Below, piece after piece: positions 1 through 16,057 of a DNA stretch of 64,000 nt. The notes under the pieces were generated by a model. That model was not told where the DNA came from, did no database searches, and saw only the letters and a program-made list of their open reading frames with translations. The stretch is from Cucumis sativus (lineage: Eukaryota > Streptophyta > Magnoliopsida > Cucurbitales > Cucurbitaceae). The translations under genes and the position numbers were made by a program. The DNA is taken from NCBI RefSeq assembly GCF_000004075.3, contig NC_026661.2:20984307-21048306 (forward strand), in the 5' to 3' direction. Every line of letters starts with the position of its first letter. The first letter of the stretch is position 1.

Positions 1-125
1 AGTTTGATGTTATGCAGGCGTTCAGGGAGCTTAGAGCAAAGGCCCAACTGAAGAGAACCTTTGGAAAAGTGGGTAGAAATGAGAGTTCCCTACACAATAT
101 ACGTAGATTACTTGTGCTGAAATGA
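1..125 (+). CDS. 3' end of an unidentified protein-coding gene (partial)
   Basis: The frame starting at position 3 is open and runs to TGA at 123-125. It gives a basic C-terminal peptide of about 41 residues containing AFRELRAKAQLKR and ending LLVLK. A possible splice acceptor (TATGCAG at 11-17, in frame) means the final exon could start at 18, but the open frame continues upstream into DNA outside the window, so either reading works. The Arg/Lys-rich helical look and the abrupt change to AT-rich non-coding sequence after the stop support a real terminal exon. I do not recognise the family, and its distance from the next gene (about 3.2 kb) gives no functional clue. Confidence 0.55.
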   Translation, partial: FDVMQAFRELRAKAQLKRTFGKVGRNESSLHNIRRLLVLK

Positions 126-3100
126 AACTGCAATCATCTGAAGTCTTTCTGATCAATTGATTGCGTGACATGTTATTCTGCTGCATCAATCTGAATAACG
201 TAAACTCGACCGTGTTCCTACTTTCATGTTGTGTTCTTTGTTAAGATCTGGATGATCATGTGCTCTTCTCCTTGTTTCTTAAGCAAAAAGAAAAAACCAA
301 ATAGACAGAAGAAATCAATAACCTGAACTTCAATGATCATATGGAACAATCTTCTTGGAAAGTAATGCAACACGTTATGGGTATCTAAGTAGGGCCAATG
401 GAAATTATTACATTTTATATGGTTGTTCTATGATAACACACCACTGATTACTGTATCACTGTATTATGGTTTGATGAACTTGATGAAAATGAAGAATTCA
501 TCACAAAGGAATCAATCATCCCGACTTCAGGTAGTTTGACTTACCAACTTTATAAATTGATATCAAACAACTCAACTCTTGGATGATAGACACTATTAAT
601 GAAGAATTACACATTTATCTTTATCTAATCTTCTCTATTTCAAACATATACTTTTCAATTCTAACATACTAATAATACTTAAAAAAGCTTAGTGAAAATT
701 GATCATGGGAAGTTGATGCTTTTCCTTATTCCTTTTTTGTGATAGAATTAGGGGAGAGATATATGTGTTGTCATTTGCAAAACTTTCCAACATTGGCCAT
801 GTTTTCGTCTCCTGCCTTTTTTGTTTTTACTATTTAAGTACAACAATCATCAAAACGGAGATCTAATTTCATTTTAAAACCAAATGATGTAAAAGTTATA
901 TTTTGGTTGGAACAGAGTTTGAGATGTGAAAAAATTCTCAAAAATATTTTAAAATAAGATCGAATATCTCTTTATATTTATAAACATTTTTAGTACTTCT
1001 TTTAATTGGAAATAATTTTTCTATATATTAGCAAATGAAAATGACAAATGAAAGTTCTTTTTTTCTTTGGGAAGAGTTTTTAAAAAAAAAAAGAAAAAGG
1101 AATCGATATCGTGCAGAAAGTGGCAATAGATGAATAAATTGGTAATGAAAATATATGGATGTGTTTTGCATAAAAGTTGGGACCTTTGAATCTGCCTTTA
1201 TTTATGCAAAATATTAATGTGATATGTGAACTCATTCCATTAATTTCTGCTAAACTCATCTCATTGATTTCTGCTATCATTAATTTGAGATTCTTGCTTT
1301 TTCTAAATGTGAAGAAAAATAATTTACTTCTTCTATTGGTAACATCCTACCCAATTTATTCATTTACCATAATATAATTTAAAATGAATTTTTACATATA
1401 AATATCGTGAAAATGTTTACCTTATATAGAACAATTTTGAAAAAATAAAAAACTCAAAAAGCTAAATAACAAAAATATCACGCAATTAGCACAACCACAC
1501 ACACATGCGGAAAAAATAATTTTGTATCAAATATAAACAATCTTGTATCAAATTAAACAATCTCAGTACACGATCTTGTACCAAATCTAGTGCCGTATCA
1601 TATATTACTAAACCCTAAACCCTAAATCGTAAATGCATGTAAATTAATCTAGAAAAACATCCTACTCAATTTATTCCTTTAGCATAATAAATTTTAAATT
1701 GAGTTTTGACATTCTCACGTTTATTCTTGCTTTTTAAAATATAAAAACAACCATATATTAGTAACAACAATAGTAATAGTAGTAGTAGGATATAAAGTTG
1801 ACTATCTAAAAATTCATCTCTTGGGAGGATATTTAAAACTTTTCGAATATCACTTATAGAGACACCTTTTAGTATTCGAGCATCTCGAGATTGAGTATCA
1901 TACATTACTACAAAAACAAACGTGTGGTAACTCAGATGATCACTGTACGAATCTTTGATTTTTCAAAACTAAATAGTTCCTTTACAAAATGTTGAAACAT
2001 AGTTCAACATCCAACGAGACAAATCGAAGAAAAATTAAAAGTTTATTCCATAAAAAGAAAAAGGTTTTATTCTTGTCTATAATTTTATCTATTTATTTAT
2101 TTGTTTGTGTTAAGTAATCAAACCCTAATCAAAGGTCATCTCAATTACACTAAACTTACTTTCACTAATTACTTGGTTTTAAAACAAACTTTTCATACAT
2201 TTCCTTTTAGAAAATAAAAGGTTACAATGTTTTTTCTCTCTTTTGTGAAAGAAAAGTTTATAAATTGAGTTATAAATTTTAAAAAAAAAAAAAACTTATT
2301 AAACTCGATAAAAAATAAAACCAATCCCTAAACTTTTGTAGAAATAACAATTTAATTCTTACCTTTTACGATAACGATTTAATTCTCAACACTTTTCAAT
2401 TTACACTGATTTAGGCCATAAATTTTAACAAACAATAATTTAGTCTCCATGTTTAAAATTTATAACAATTAACTCCAATCACTGCAAATCTTTCCAAAAG
2501 TAAGTATGAACCAAAATTTATTAAAATTTAAAAGTAGAAGAACTAAATAATTATCAAGGAAATTTATCAAATTATGTAAAGTTGAAAAATTTAGGTAGAA
2601 AAGAAAATTAGTATTTAACTCCAAAGAAAAGATTGAAGGAATATCAAAATTTGAGAAGTAAAGAGGGGATGTCAAAGGGTGAATTATGAATTGTGAATGA
2701 ACACGTGGTAGTCTACTAGTGCTCCTCCGAAAGTTGGTGTTGGCCATTCTCGTCTTCTTCTTCCTTCTCTCTTCTCTCCTCTCTTCTCTCGTTAAAACCA
2801 GCAATAATATGTACCTTTTGTTTTTGCCCACTTTTCGACCCAATAAAAAGAAATGTTCGAACAAGACAATTCTAAATTGTGGCCCTTCTTCTCTTTTCTT
2901 CCTCTTCATTGCCTTTCTCAACTTCCCTTCACGTTTTCTTCCATTCAATTTCATCTTATTTCCTCCTCCTGCTGCACATAAACAAACTTCATCCCATATT
3001 ACAATTTTGTATAACATTCGAATATTCAAAACCTCTGTTTTGGTATATTCCATTCAGAACCCAGATGAGATTTGATCTCTTCTCCCATGAATTATCAATG

Positions 3101-3291
3101 GAATATGGTGACATGAGCTCGAACGACGGATTAGCAAGGTAATAGATTATCAGCAACGTACAGCAACAGGTATTAAAAAAACAAGAAAAGAAAGTGAGAT
3201 TTGAGAGTACCTTTTTGCGATTAAAGATTGTTGTTATTGTTGTTGGTTGGTTGGTTTGGTTGGTTTGGAGAAGCGATAACATATTGTAGTA
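126..3291. other. Intergenic region upstream of the BAC2 gene
   Basis: No convincing gene is visible. The left part is probably the 3' UTR of the partial gene. The middle is AT-rich and holds a degenerate direct duplication (about 1341-1400 and 1656-1715) with a short telomere-like run. Around 2310-2465 there are degenerate repeats of an 'ataacaatttaattct' type motif. A CT-rich tract near 2755-2800 and the sequence that follows probably belong to the promoter or 5' UTR of the BAC2 gene. An AAG|GTAATAG donor near 3140 and a TTGTAG acceptor near 3290 suggest a possible 5' UTR intron; this is inference. Confidence 0.5.
1608..1626 (+). repeat. Short interstitial telomere-like repeat
   Basis: The 19 bases from 1608 to 1626 contain about 2.7 units of the plant telomere heptamer CCCTAAA. 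It lies in a non-coding, AT-rich stretch inside a larger degenerate duplication. At this size it could equally be a promoter-type telo-box or part of an old dispersed repeat. Confidence 0.6.
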
Positions 3292-4391
3292 ATGGATTTC
3301 TGGCCAGAATTCCTTGCAAGCAGTTGGGGTAGAGAATTTGTTGCCGGTGGATTTGGTGGCATCGCCGGGGTAATCTCAGGCTACCCTCTTGATACTCTTA
3401 GAGTAATGCAACAACAATCGATATCTGGTTCTGCTTTGAAAATTTTTCGGAATATCATTGTTAACGATGGCCCTGCTGGTCTTTTCAGAGGCATGACTGC
3501 TCCTTTGGCCTCTGTCACTTTTCAGGTCGGTCTTATGATCTTATCCTTCTCCATGGATGTTTCTGTTCTCAAACTCCCTACAATGGCGGATTGAAATTCA
3601 AGGGCAGATACTGATTGATATTTTTGCATTTACAGAACGCCGCCGTGTTTCAGATCTATGCCGTTCTTTCTCGGGCATTCAACTCCTCCTCTCAATCCAA
3701 AATTGGAGACCCTCCAAGTTATAAGGCTGTGGCATTTGCAGGAGTTGGTACTGGAGCTCTTCAGAGCCTCATCTTGTCGCCGGTGGAGCTTGTGAAGATT
3801 CGCCTGCAATTGCAGAGTTCAAGCCATGCAATTTCTTCTTCTTCTTCTTCTTCTTCTTCTTCTTCTTCTCATAGAGGTCCATTGAGCGTCGCCAAGAGCA
3901 TCTACAAAACAGAAGGATTGAGAGGGATTTACAAAGGACTTACCATAACCATACTGAGAGATGCACCTGCACATGGCATCTATTTCTGGACATACGAGTG
4001 CATGAGAGAGCAATTTCATCCTGGCTGCCGAAAGACCAGCCAAGAGAGCGTCGGAACAATGCTGGTCGCCGGAGGGCTTGCTGGAGTTGCTAGCTGGGTT
4101 TTTTGTTATCCACTGGATGTATTGAAGACAAGAATTCAGGGTCAAACAAAAAGTTCATCTCGAAAGTACAATGGAATTGTGGATTGTCTTAGCAAAAGTG
4201 TAAGAGAAGAGGGTTATAGAGTGCTCTGGCGTGGACTAGGGACAGCAGTTGCCAGAGCATTTGTGGTAAATGGGGCCATTTTTGCTGCTTATGAGATAAC
4301 TTTGAGGTGTTTGTTTAGCAATGGAAGCAATCATACACAGCAATATGATTGCCCAAATTTGTCACAATCACAGAGTCCTAAAAAGAAATGA
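3292..4391 (+). CDS. BAC2: Mitochondrial basic amino acid (arginine/ornithine-type) carrier, BAC2-like
   Basis: Two exons, 3292-3525 and 3636-4391, joined by a phase-0 GT-AG intron, give 329 residues. The protein is a mitochondrial carrier family member with three repeats, each marked by the PxD/ExxK/R signature: PLDTLR near residue 30, PVELVK in the second repeat and PLDVLK in the third. Six inner-membrane helices are expected. The N-terminus (MDFWPEFLASSWGREF) and the GGFGG region match what I know of Arabidopsis BAC2, which exchanges arginine and other basic amino acids across the inner mitochondrial membrane and is linked to stress and proline metabolism. A run of about 12 serines encoded by a TTC/TCT microsatellite lengthens the loop after the second signature. 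The next gene is convergent. The family call is certain; substrate preference is inferred from homology. Confidence 0.93.
3833..3869 (+). repeat. Coding (TTC)n microsatellite giving a poly-serine run
   Basis: About 12 trinucleotide units in the second BAC2 exon are read as Ser codons. The run falls in the matrix-side loop of carrier repeat 2, between the PVELVK signature and the next helix, where length changes are likely to be tolerated. Confidence 0.9.
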
Positions 4392-5111
4392 ATTCCCTCA
4401 CCCTTTGATTTCTTGTTTTCATCTTCTATTTCAATTCTGGTATAAAATAATGTAGCAAAGAAGGATATGCTTCAGACTTATACAAAGTTATGCTAAAGCC
4501 TTGATTCCCCAATTTATCTAAATTCGTATCCCTAATTTTATGTGATGAAAAGTTGGGTTCTGAGAAGTTTGATAATCTATCAAGAATCAATTTATACAAA
4601 TTCAAGACCCGAAACCAAGTGGTTCCCTTGCGTTGTCTCTGAAAAAAGAAGAAACTATGCAAGAAAAACTGTGTAGATGTAATCGAAATCAGAAAGAGGA
4701 GATTAAATTACACGAGTTAGTCAAAATATGCCCCCAAAAAGAAAAGTTCTTATACCAAACGAAAGTAACTTCATGAATCACATATTTTAAAAAAATGCAA
4801 TGAAACCATCACGTCAGTGTAAAGCAAAGATCAGGGAAAGAGATAGGTAGCAATTCTGGAATTTTATATTGCATGAAAATCATTTCAATGTTGTAGAGTT
4901 TCACTGTAATGAATGAAGAATATATTCTAAATCATAGCTATGTATTCTCAACAATCCGGAAGAAGACGGTAAAAGATGTTCATCTCTAATTTGAATCTAT
5001 ACAGTAGAAGTATATTCTCAGAAACATACTAAAGAATTGTGTAAGAAGAAGATTATTTACTCTATTTAGAACAATTAGTCAGCCACTGAAGCAGACAGTT
5101 TGATCCGATTC
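4392..5111. other. Convergent 3' intergenic region
   Basis: This 720-bp stretch separates the stop codons of the BAC2 gene (+) and the PDX1.2-like gene (-). It should hold both 3' UTRs and poly(A) sites. No ORF or repeat of note is visible. Confidence 0.6.
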
Positions 5112-5978
5112 TCACGCGGGGCCAAAACCAAAAGCAGCTCGCGCCAGTGCTTCGGGATCGCTGTGATTCCTCACTGCCTCAATCATTCTTCTTAATCGGT
5201 CGCGAGGATTAGGGTATTCGAATATCTCCAATCCAAGAAAGATGCCATCACAACCTAACTGCATCATCAAAGCGGCATCCGCAGGAGTCACAATGCCTCC
5301 GGCCGCGTAATGGATTGCCGGTAGTCTGCCAAGTTCCCTGGTTTCTTTGACAAGATCATAAGGCGCAGCGATCTCTCGCGAGTAAGCGAAAACCTCATTC
5401 TCATCCATGTTATGTAAATATCTAATATCCGACATCACAGACCTCACATTACGCAACGTCTCCGTGATATGACCTGTAATAGAAGACATACCCCCTTGAG
5501 TCTTCACCATTATCGCACCTTCCTTTATTCTCCTCAACGCCTCGCCCAGGCTTCGACATCCACAGACAAAATGCGAGTCCTTAAACTTGTGTTTGTTGAT
5601 AAAATTCTCTGCATCCGCAGCCGAAGCTTCGTCGCTCTCATCGAAATGCTTCACACCAACACAATCAAGAATCTGCGCTTCGACGAAGTGCCCTATGCGG
5701 ATCTTTACGATTACCGGAATGGAAACAGCGCGCTCAATTTCCTTGAATAGCAACGGTTCAGGCATTCGTGATATACCTTCGTGAATCGGTTGGGAGAACA
5801 AAACACAACACGCCCCGGCTTCCTCTGCAATCTTTGCTTGATGTACGTCCTTAACTTCCACAATGACTCCGGTATGAACCCGAGCTAGTTCGTTCGTGGA
5901 AGAACTCGGACGCCCCGTGAATTCATAGATGGTATATCCGTTGGTGGGAAAAGGCGCGACCGAACTTTGTCCCGGCAT
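5112..5978 (-). CDS. PDX1.2: PDX1.2-like non-catalytic pyridoxal 5'-phosphate synthase subunit
   Basis: An intronless 288-residue SNZ/PdxS-type TIM-barrel protein. Conserved blocks are GHFVEAQIL, INKHKF, CGCRSLGEALRRI, APYDLV and TPADAALMMQLGCDG. True PDX1 enzymes use an Asp and two catalytic lysines; here the Asp position is Glu41, the first lysine is kept (Lys92, VKIRIGHF) and the second is Gln161 (VKTQGG), the same Gln as in Arabidopsis PDX1.2. The phosphate-binding GSG is GLE (FLGLEIF). The usual N-terminal VKVGLAQMLRGG block is missing, and the C-terminus stops about 20 residues early. The ATG at 5978 is preferred. The frame stays open to 6080 and would add a hydrophobic leader atypical of the family, but it could be real. 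PDX1.2 is known to stabilise PDX1 dodecamers under heat; the same role here is inferred. Its neighbour is KIN-13B, as in Arabidopsis. Confidence 0.85.
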   Translation of the reverse strand: MPGQSSVAPFPTNGYTIYEFTGRPSSSTNELARVHTGVIVEVKDVHQAKIAEEAGACCVLFSQPIHEGISRMPEPLLFKEIERAVSIPVIVKIRIGHFVEAQILDCVGVKHFDESDEASAADAENFINKHKFKDSHFVCGCRSLGEALRRIKEGAIMVKTQGGMSSITGHITETLRNVRSVMSDIRYLHNMDENEVFAYSREIAAPYDLVKETRELGRLPAIHYAAGGIVTPADAALMMQLGCDGIFLGLEIFEYPNPRDRLRRMIEAVRNHSDPEALARAAFGFGPA

Positions 5979-8900
5979 TATTCCAAAGACTTGAAAAAAA
6001 GAAACTGCAATAATTGTAGTTGAAAGAAAGATTGTGAGAAAAAGAGAAATATCCAACGCCTGTAAACTAGAAAGAATCAAAAGATTAAAGGAAGAAGACG
6101 AACGATGAAGAATGTAAGAGAGTTGGAGAAGATTCTTCGATTGGAATTCTTCAGAGAGCTTCAGTTCGTTATGGTGATAGTGAGTGAAAATGATGAATGA
6201 ATATTTTGTAGGATGAAGAAGTTATGTATTGGTGGGAAAATGCTTTGGAAACGTATGTCCAATGAAAAAATGTCACGTGTCATTTTTACTTCTTTGAAAC
6301 GTTTCTCTTTGATAGAGAAGTGGAGAGGAGAAGGATTTAGGTGTAGCTTATGGTATACTGCATGCACTTATCATTCTGATTTTAACTCGACATCCTTTCT
6401 CGTTACTACGTATTGGTATCAGTTGTGCTAAACTCTTGTGAGTTAGTTGCATCTAGATGCAACATAAAATTGGTAAAAGACTAAATAACTCTTCGCCTAG
6501 CGCGGAAATTGATAATTGCTATCAATGATATATATTATCAATGTATATCGTTAATAGTTGCTATAAGTGAGTTTTCAATTTGAGAAATGTATAGCATGGA
6601 TAGTCGCTCTCAATGATAGCTTCCAATTTGAAAAATGTGCTATTAGTTTCTTTGTTGATAACTGCTGACAAAGAATATGGATAGTTGCTATCAATGATAA
6701 CTTTCAATTTGATAAATCAATTTCTATTGTTAATAGTTGGAATGCATGCACTAACAGTAAACTTGGTGTTGACCGGTTAAAATTTGTTATATTTGTAAAT
6801 ATTTTAATGTTGTGCTATATATTTAATTAATGTTATGGTAGTGCCTTCCTTGGTTCACTTTTTCTCAACAAAGATATCACCCTAAACTATATTAATTAGG
6901 TTAAGTTATTGATAATGCAACTAAAATTCCACGTTAGTCAGATGTGAATAACCATGAGTATATAGTTGAGGATAATTATCTCCAATTAACTATGAAGCAC
7001 ACGTACTTCATGTGGATAATACAAACACACAAAAGGCATACTCATAGGCCGAGCACACAAAGATGACACTTGATTCCTCTTAAGAAAGCTAGTAATATGT
7101 CTCATTTACCATGATAAAGAATGTTACGAAACAATGAAAATATTTCAAAGAGGAAAAATGATCAAATAATAGATTTTCTTATATGAATATTCTCCCAGTG
7201 GGAGGTGGTATTCTAAATGGCCTACTATTTACGGTGGAGTGAGTTATAAATATTTCAGTTGAGAATTTATGATTGTTGTGACGATGATGAATGTGTGCAT
7301 AAGTTGGGGATTCTTCAAATATGTTGCAAAGATGAAACTTGTTAAGTTTTGACAAAATATTAGAAGTGCAGTTGTTCCACATAAAAAATATTAAAAAAAG
7401 GTCAAGAGCTTCAAATACTATAAAAGGAGTTTATGTCTTTTGAATTTTATAGTTTGAAATTTGAAAAATGGTGTGAGTAGCTGTCGGGGGTTTTTATGTG
7501 ATTGTAAAAGACGGTCCTTCATTCAAAGGAGGCAATTTTTGTGAAACAAAAAATAAAATCACGAGAAATTTTAAGACATTTTCATATCATTAGACTATTA
7601 TTGCTTATACGTAACCATGTTTAAATCATTATTAAACACATTTGTTATTGAGGTGTTCACCTACTTGTTTTCTTTCACACCATTAGAACTAAAATACATA
7701 ATGGGTCATGTTTGTTACCCTTACCAAGTTAGATCTAAAAGAAATAACTCATTTGGTTAAACAAAATAGACATTCCCATAAATATATGGACGAATCCATG
7801 TGGGACTATAAGGGGCACATGCCCTTTCAAATTATTACTCTTTTTTAATTTATACATTTTTAAATGAATCATAAACAAAAAAAATATATATTGTTTTCTA
7901 TCTAAACAAAGTCCACATTATCTTAAAAAAAAAAAAACCAATAAAGCGTATAACCAAAAATAAATCTAAGTAAATAATATCACCTAATTGTGTTAAAACG
8001 AGCCTAACTTAACTACAAAATTAAAGGTTCAATTCTCCCATTGACACATACTATATATTCATATCATATCAATGTAAAAACAATAAAAAGAAACGTGTAC
8101 TCGAATGTTAAAAAAAAAGAGGTAAGAGTAAAATTTTTGTATTTATTTTCAAATACAACCAGATAAACTAAAATATAAATATAATAAAATATCATAATCT
8201 ACGAGATATTTTGCTATTTTTATAAATATTTAAGGAGTTTTATCTTTAAAAGCATTTTTTTAAAAGTGAAATCGTAAAAAATAATAAATTTGATAAAATA
8301 TTTAAAACATATATAAAAAATTTTCAAATATTATCGTTGATAGTTACTTATATGTTTCGAGATAAAAATCTCAATTTCTATTCATTTTTTAATATTTTAA
8401 TTTAAAATTTAAAGTTAGGGTATTTTCAAATGTGTTTAAAGAAAATTTAGAAAATGAAAAGAAAGGATTAGAAACGTATATAATAATAATGGAAGGGCTG
8501 CGTTTGAAAGAAGGACACGTGGCAAAAATAGACGCGGCAGGGTCCCACATAATTTGAACGAGAAGGAGAGCGCGGAAATGATAAAAGCTTTTTTAAACTT
8601 AAATAAAACTCCTCGGACCCCACCACGTGGCATTTAAATTATTGGCCAATTTTCAAAATGCCCAACGTATCCCCACTAAAACGCTGCCGTTTTAAATTCT
8701 TCTCCACCGTCTCCACCTTCCACCTCCGTACTCCTACCGCCACTTTAACCATTTTACATTCCCACGCACACTATTTCACGCGCCGGGCGTCTGTCTTTCT
8801 CTTCGAAATATTCAAGGCCACTGTCTTTGTCTTTGGCTTTGGCTTTACTCAAACTCTCTCAAAACTCCCCAACTCTCTCCGCTCTGCTCACTCCCACATT

Positions 8901-9056
8901 CTTCCTCTTTTAACTTCTTTAAGGAAGCATCTGATTTTTGCGAGTTTGGATTGTGGTAGGCTCTGATTCAAGCCACTGAGTTGAATCGGATCCCGTTTTT
9001 TGTAATTGGTGTTTGCTTATTGTGGGAGGTCTGTTTTTTGGATCGGGTTTAGAGAG
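5979..9056. other. Divergent promoter region between PDX1.2-like and KIN-13B genes
   Basis: The left end is the 5' region of the PDX1.2-like gene, with a GAA-n2-TTC pair at 6128-6135 in a TTC/GAA-rich context. From about 6510 to 6740 there is a degenerate repeat. The rest to about 8450 is AT-rich with homopolymer runs and no credible gene. From about 8640 the base composition becomes CT/CCA-rich and is probably the KIN-13B promoter and 5' UTR. Confidence 0.5.
6511..6740 (+). repeat. Degenerate short-period repeat (TAGTTGCTATCAATGATA-type)
   Basis: Related units begin near 6511, 6554, 6600 and 6681, each containing a variant of ATAGTTGCTATCAATGATA, mostly followed by TTTCAATTTGA-like sequence. 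Spacing is about 40, 46 and 81 bases, so roughly multiples of 40. The copies are diverged and non-coding. Confidence 0.55.
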
Positions 9057-14462
<5,406 letters not shown>

Positions 14463-16057
14463 TGAAATTGTGCAGAAATGCAGCTCAAAACACCATGTGA
14501 AGAATGATGCATTCTCGGAATACCAAAATGGGGATGTGTTTTTTTTTTTTTTTTTTTTTATTACTTCTGATTTTCATGGGAACATTCCTAGAAATTGGAT
14601 ATCCAATTGAGGTTTTTGTGTGGCAATTTCCATTACATAGCGATTGGAGTGATTTCATACCTATTTCTTTTACCACAGAGGATATACTATTTGTAAAATT
14701 TGTTACCTTATTCTCCTCCAATATAAGAAATTTGCAATATTTTGGTTCACAAGATTTCTTTGCTATGCCTCTCATCACATCTTAGACACATCTCAATAGA
14801 TAAAACTTAAAGTTTTTTAAGACATAGAGTTGCAAATAGAACAATTAAATTCAAAATAATTAAAGTATGTTAGTAACATTTTAAAAAAAATGTAAATATA
14901 GTAAAATTTGTTAATGATAAGAGTTTATCACGGATAAAATACTTGTTTCACTCGTAAACTACAAAAGTCTATCGGCCATAGAAATCTATAACTGACAATC
15001 TTTTCTATATTTGTACTTCTTTTCTATATTTACACTTTTTTTAAATAATGTTATATACTTGATTATTATTCCTAAAATTGTTATCCATTACAATCAGTCT
15101 TTTAAAAACAACATTTTGGTCATGGGATTGCTATTTTACTTTTTAAATTTATTTTTCTGAGGTTTAAATTTAGTCTTTCAATAAATCTTTAAAATGGTTT
15201 TACTTTTTTCTTTTTTCTTTTTCTCTTGTTGGTTAACTTTTTCCCATAAATTTTAGAAACACTGTTCATATTCCTTTTTCTTTTCATGAAAATCTAAATT
15301 TTTATTAAAATTATTTCAAATAAATATAAAGATTAGATTTGAAAATTTAATTGTACATGAATGAAAATGTATTTGAAAGTTGTTGATTGAGCTATGTTAA
15401 TCAAAATAAACAAAGTCTAATATTTATAGCTGGATCCAATATGATCTATATGATCAAATCACTTCAATCCCATTTCCTTCCCTTTCCTATTACGATTTAA
15501 AATGTTGTATTTTGCAAACACAAATTGAATTTGAAACATTATTTCTGTTGGGAGAATTTACTAAGACATAAAAAGTGATTTCAAATAGATTCTTTTTCGT
15601 TTAAATTTAAATTTAAAAAGAAAAAGAACAAAATGTGTAGAGATGAATTGCCATTTGGGCTGTTTTTGGATCATAGAATCTTTGTTAAGAGTTAATGAAA
15701 AGTATATATAATTTCCTTCTTTGGAACAAGTTGTAGAGTGATATAATATAATTGCCTTTCCAAATCAATCAAGTTTGTTTCTTATATTGGAGAAAACCAC
15801 ACCAAATCAAGGAATTGTAAAGATCGACTTCTCAGACCCAAAAGCACAATAAATTTCAATTTTTTTTTTTTTTTTATTGGAAACTTTATACAGAAATGAA
15901 CAAAATGAGGCAATGAATCAGTAATCACACAAAAAGGCATATTCTCAGAAGCAATAGAGGAATACAAATATGGAAATACAATCAAACCAGATTTTCCAAA
16001 AAGAAGGAAAAAAAGGGAAAATAAGGTAAAAGATATAGTTCACTAACATGAAAAATT
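14463..16057. other. Intergenic AT-rich region between convergent genes
   Basis: This contains the 3' UTRs of KIN-13B (+) and of the unidentified gene (-). It has a poly-T run near 14539-14559 and another near 15860-15875. No gene is supported; short ORFs here contain homopolymer translations. Confidence 0.5.

Noticed and set aside
2310-2465. Degenerate repeats of an ataacaatttaattct type
   Set aside because: Too diverged and AT-rich to define ends, period or family by eye; noted only in the intergenic entry.
2469-3053. 194-codon minus-strand frame and overlapping plus-strand frames upstream of BAC2
   Set aside because: They cover a CT/GA-rich promoter or 5' UTR, the translations are low-complexity Lys/Arg/Glu or Leu/Ser/Phe, and no domain is recognisable.
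7795-8050. SINE-like or tRNA-like look (GGGACTATAAGGGGCACATG; GGTTCAATTCTCCC)
   Set aside because: The second motif resembles a Pol III B box, but no matching A box, tRNA fold, poly-A tail or target duplication could be shown.
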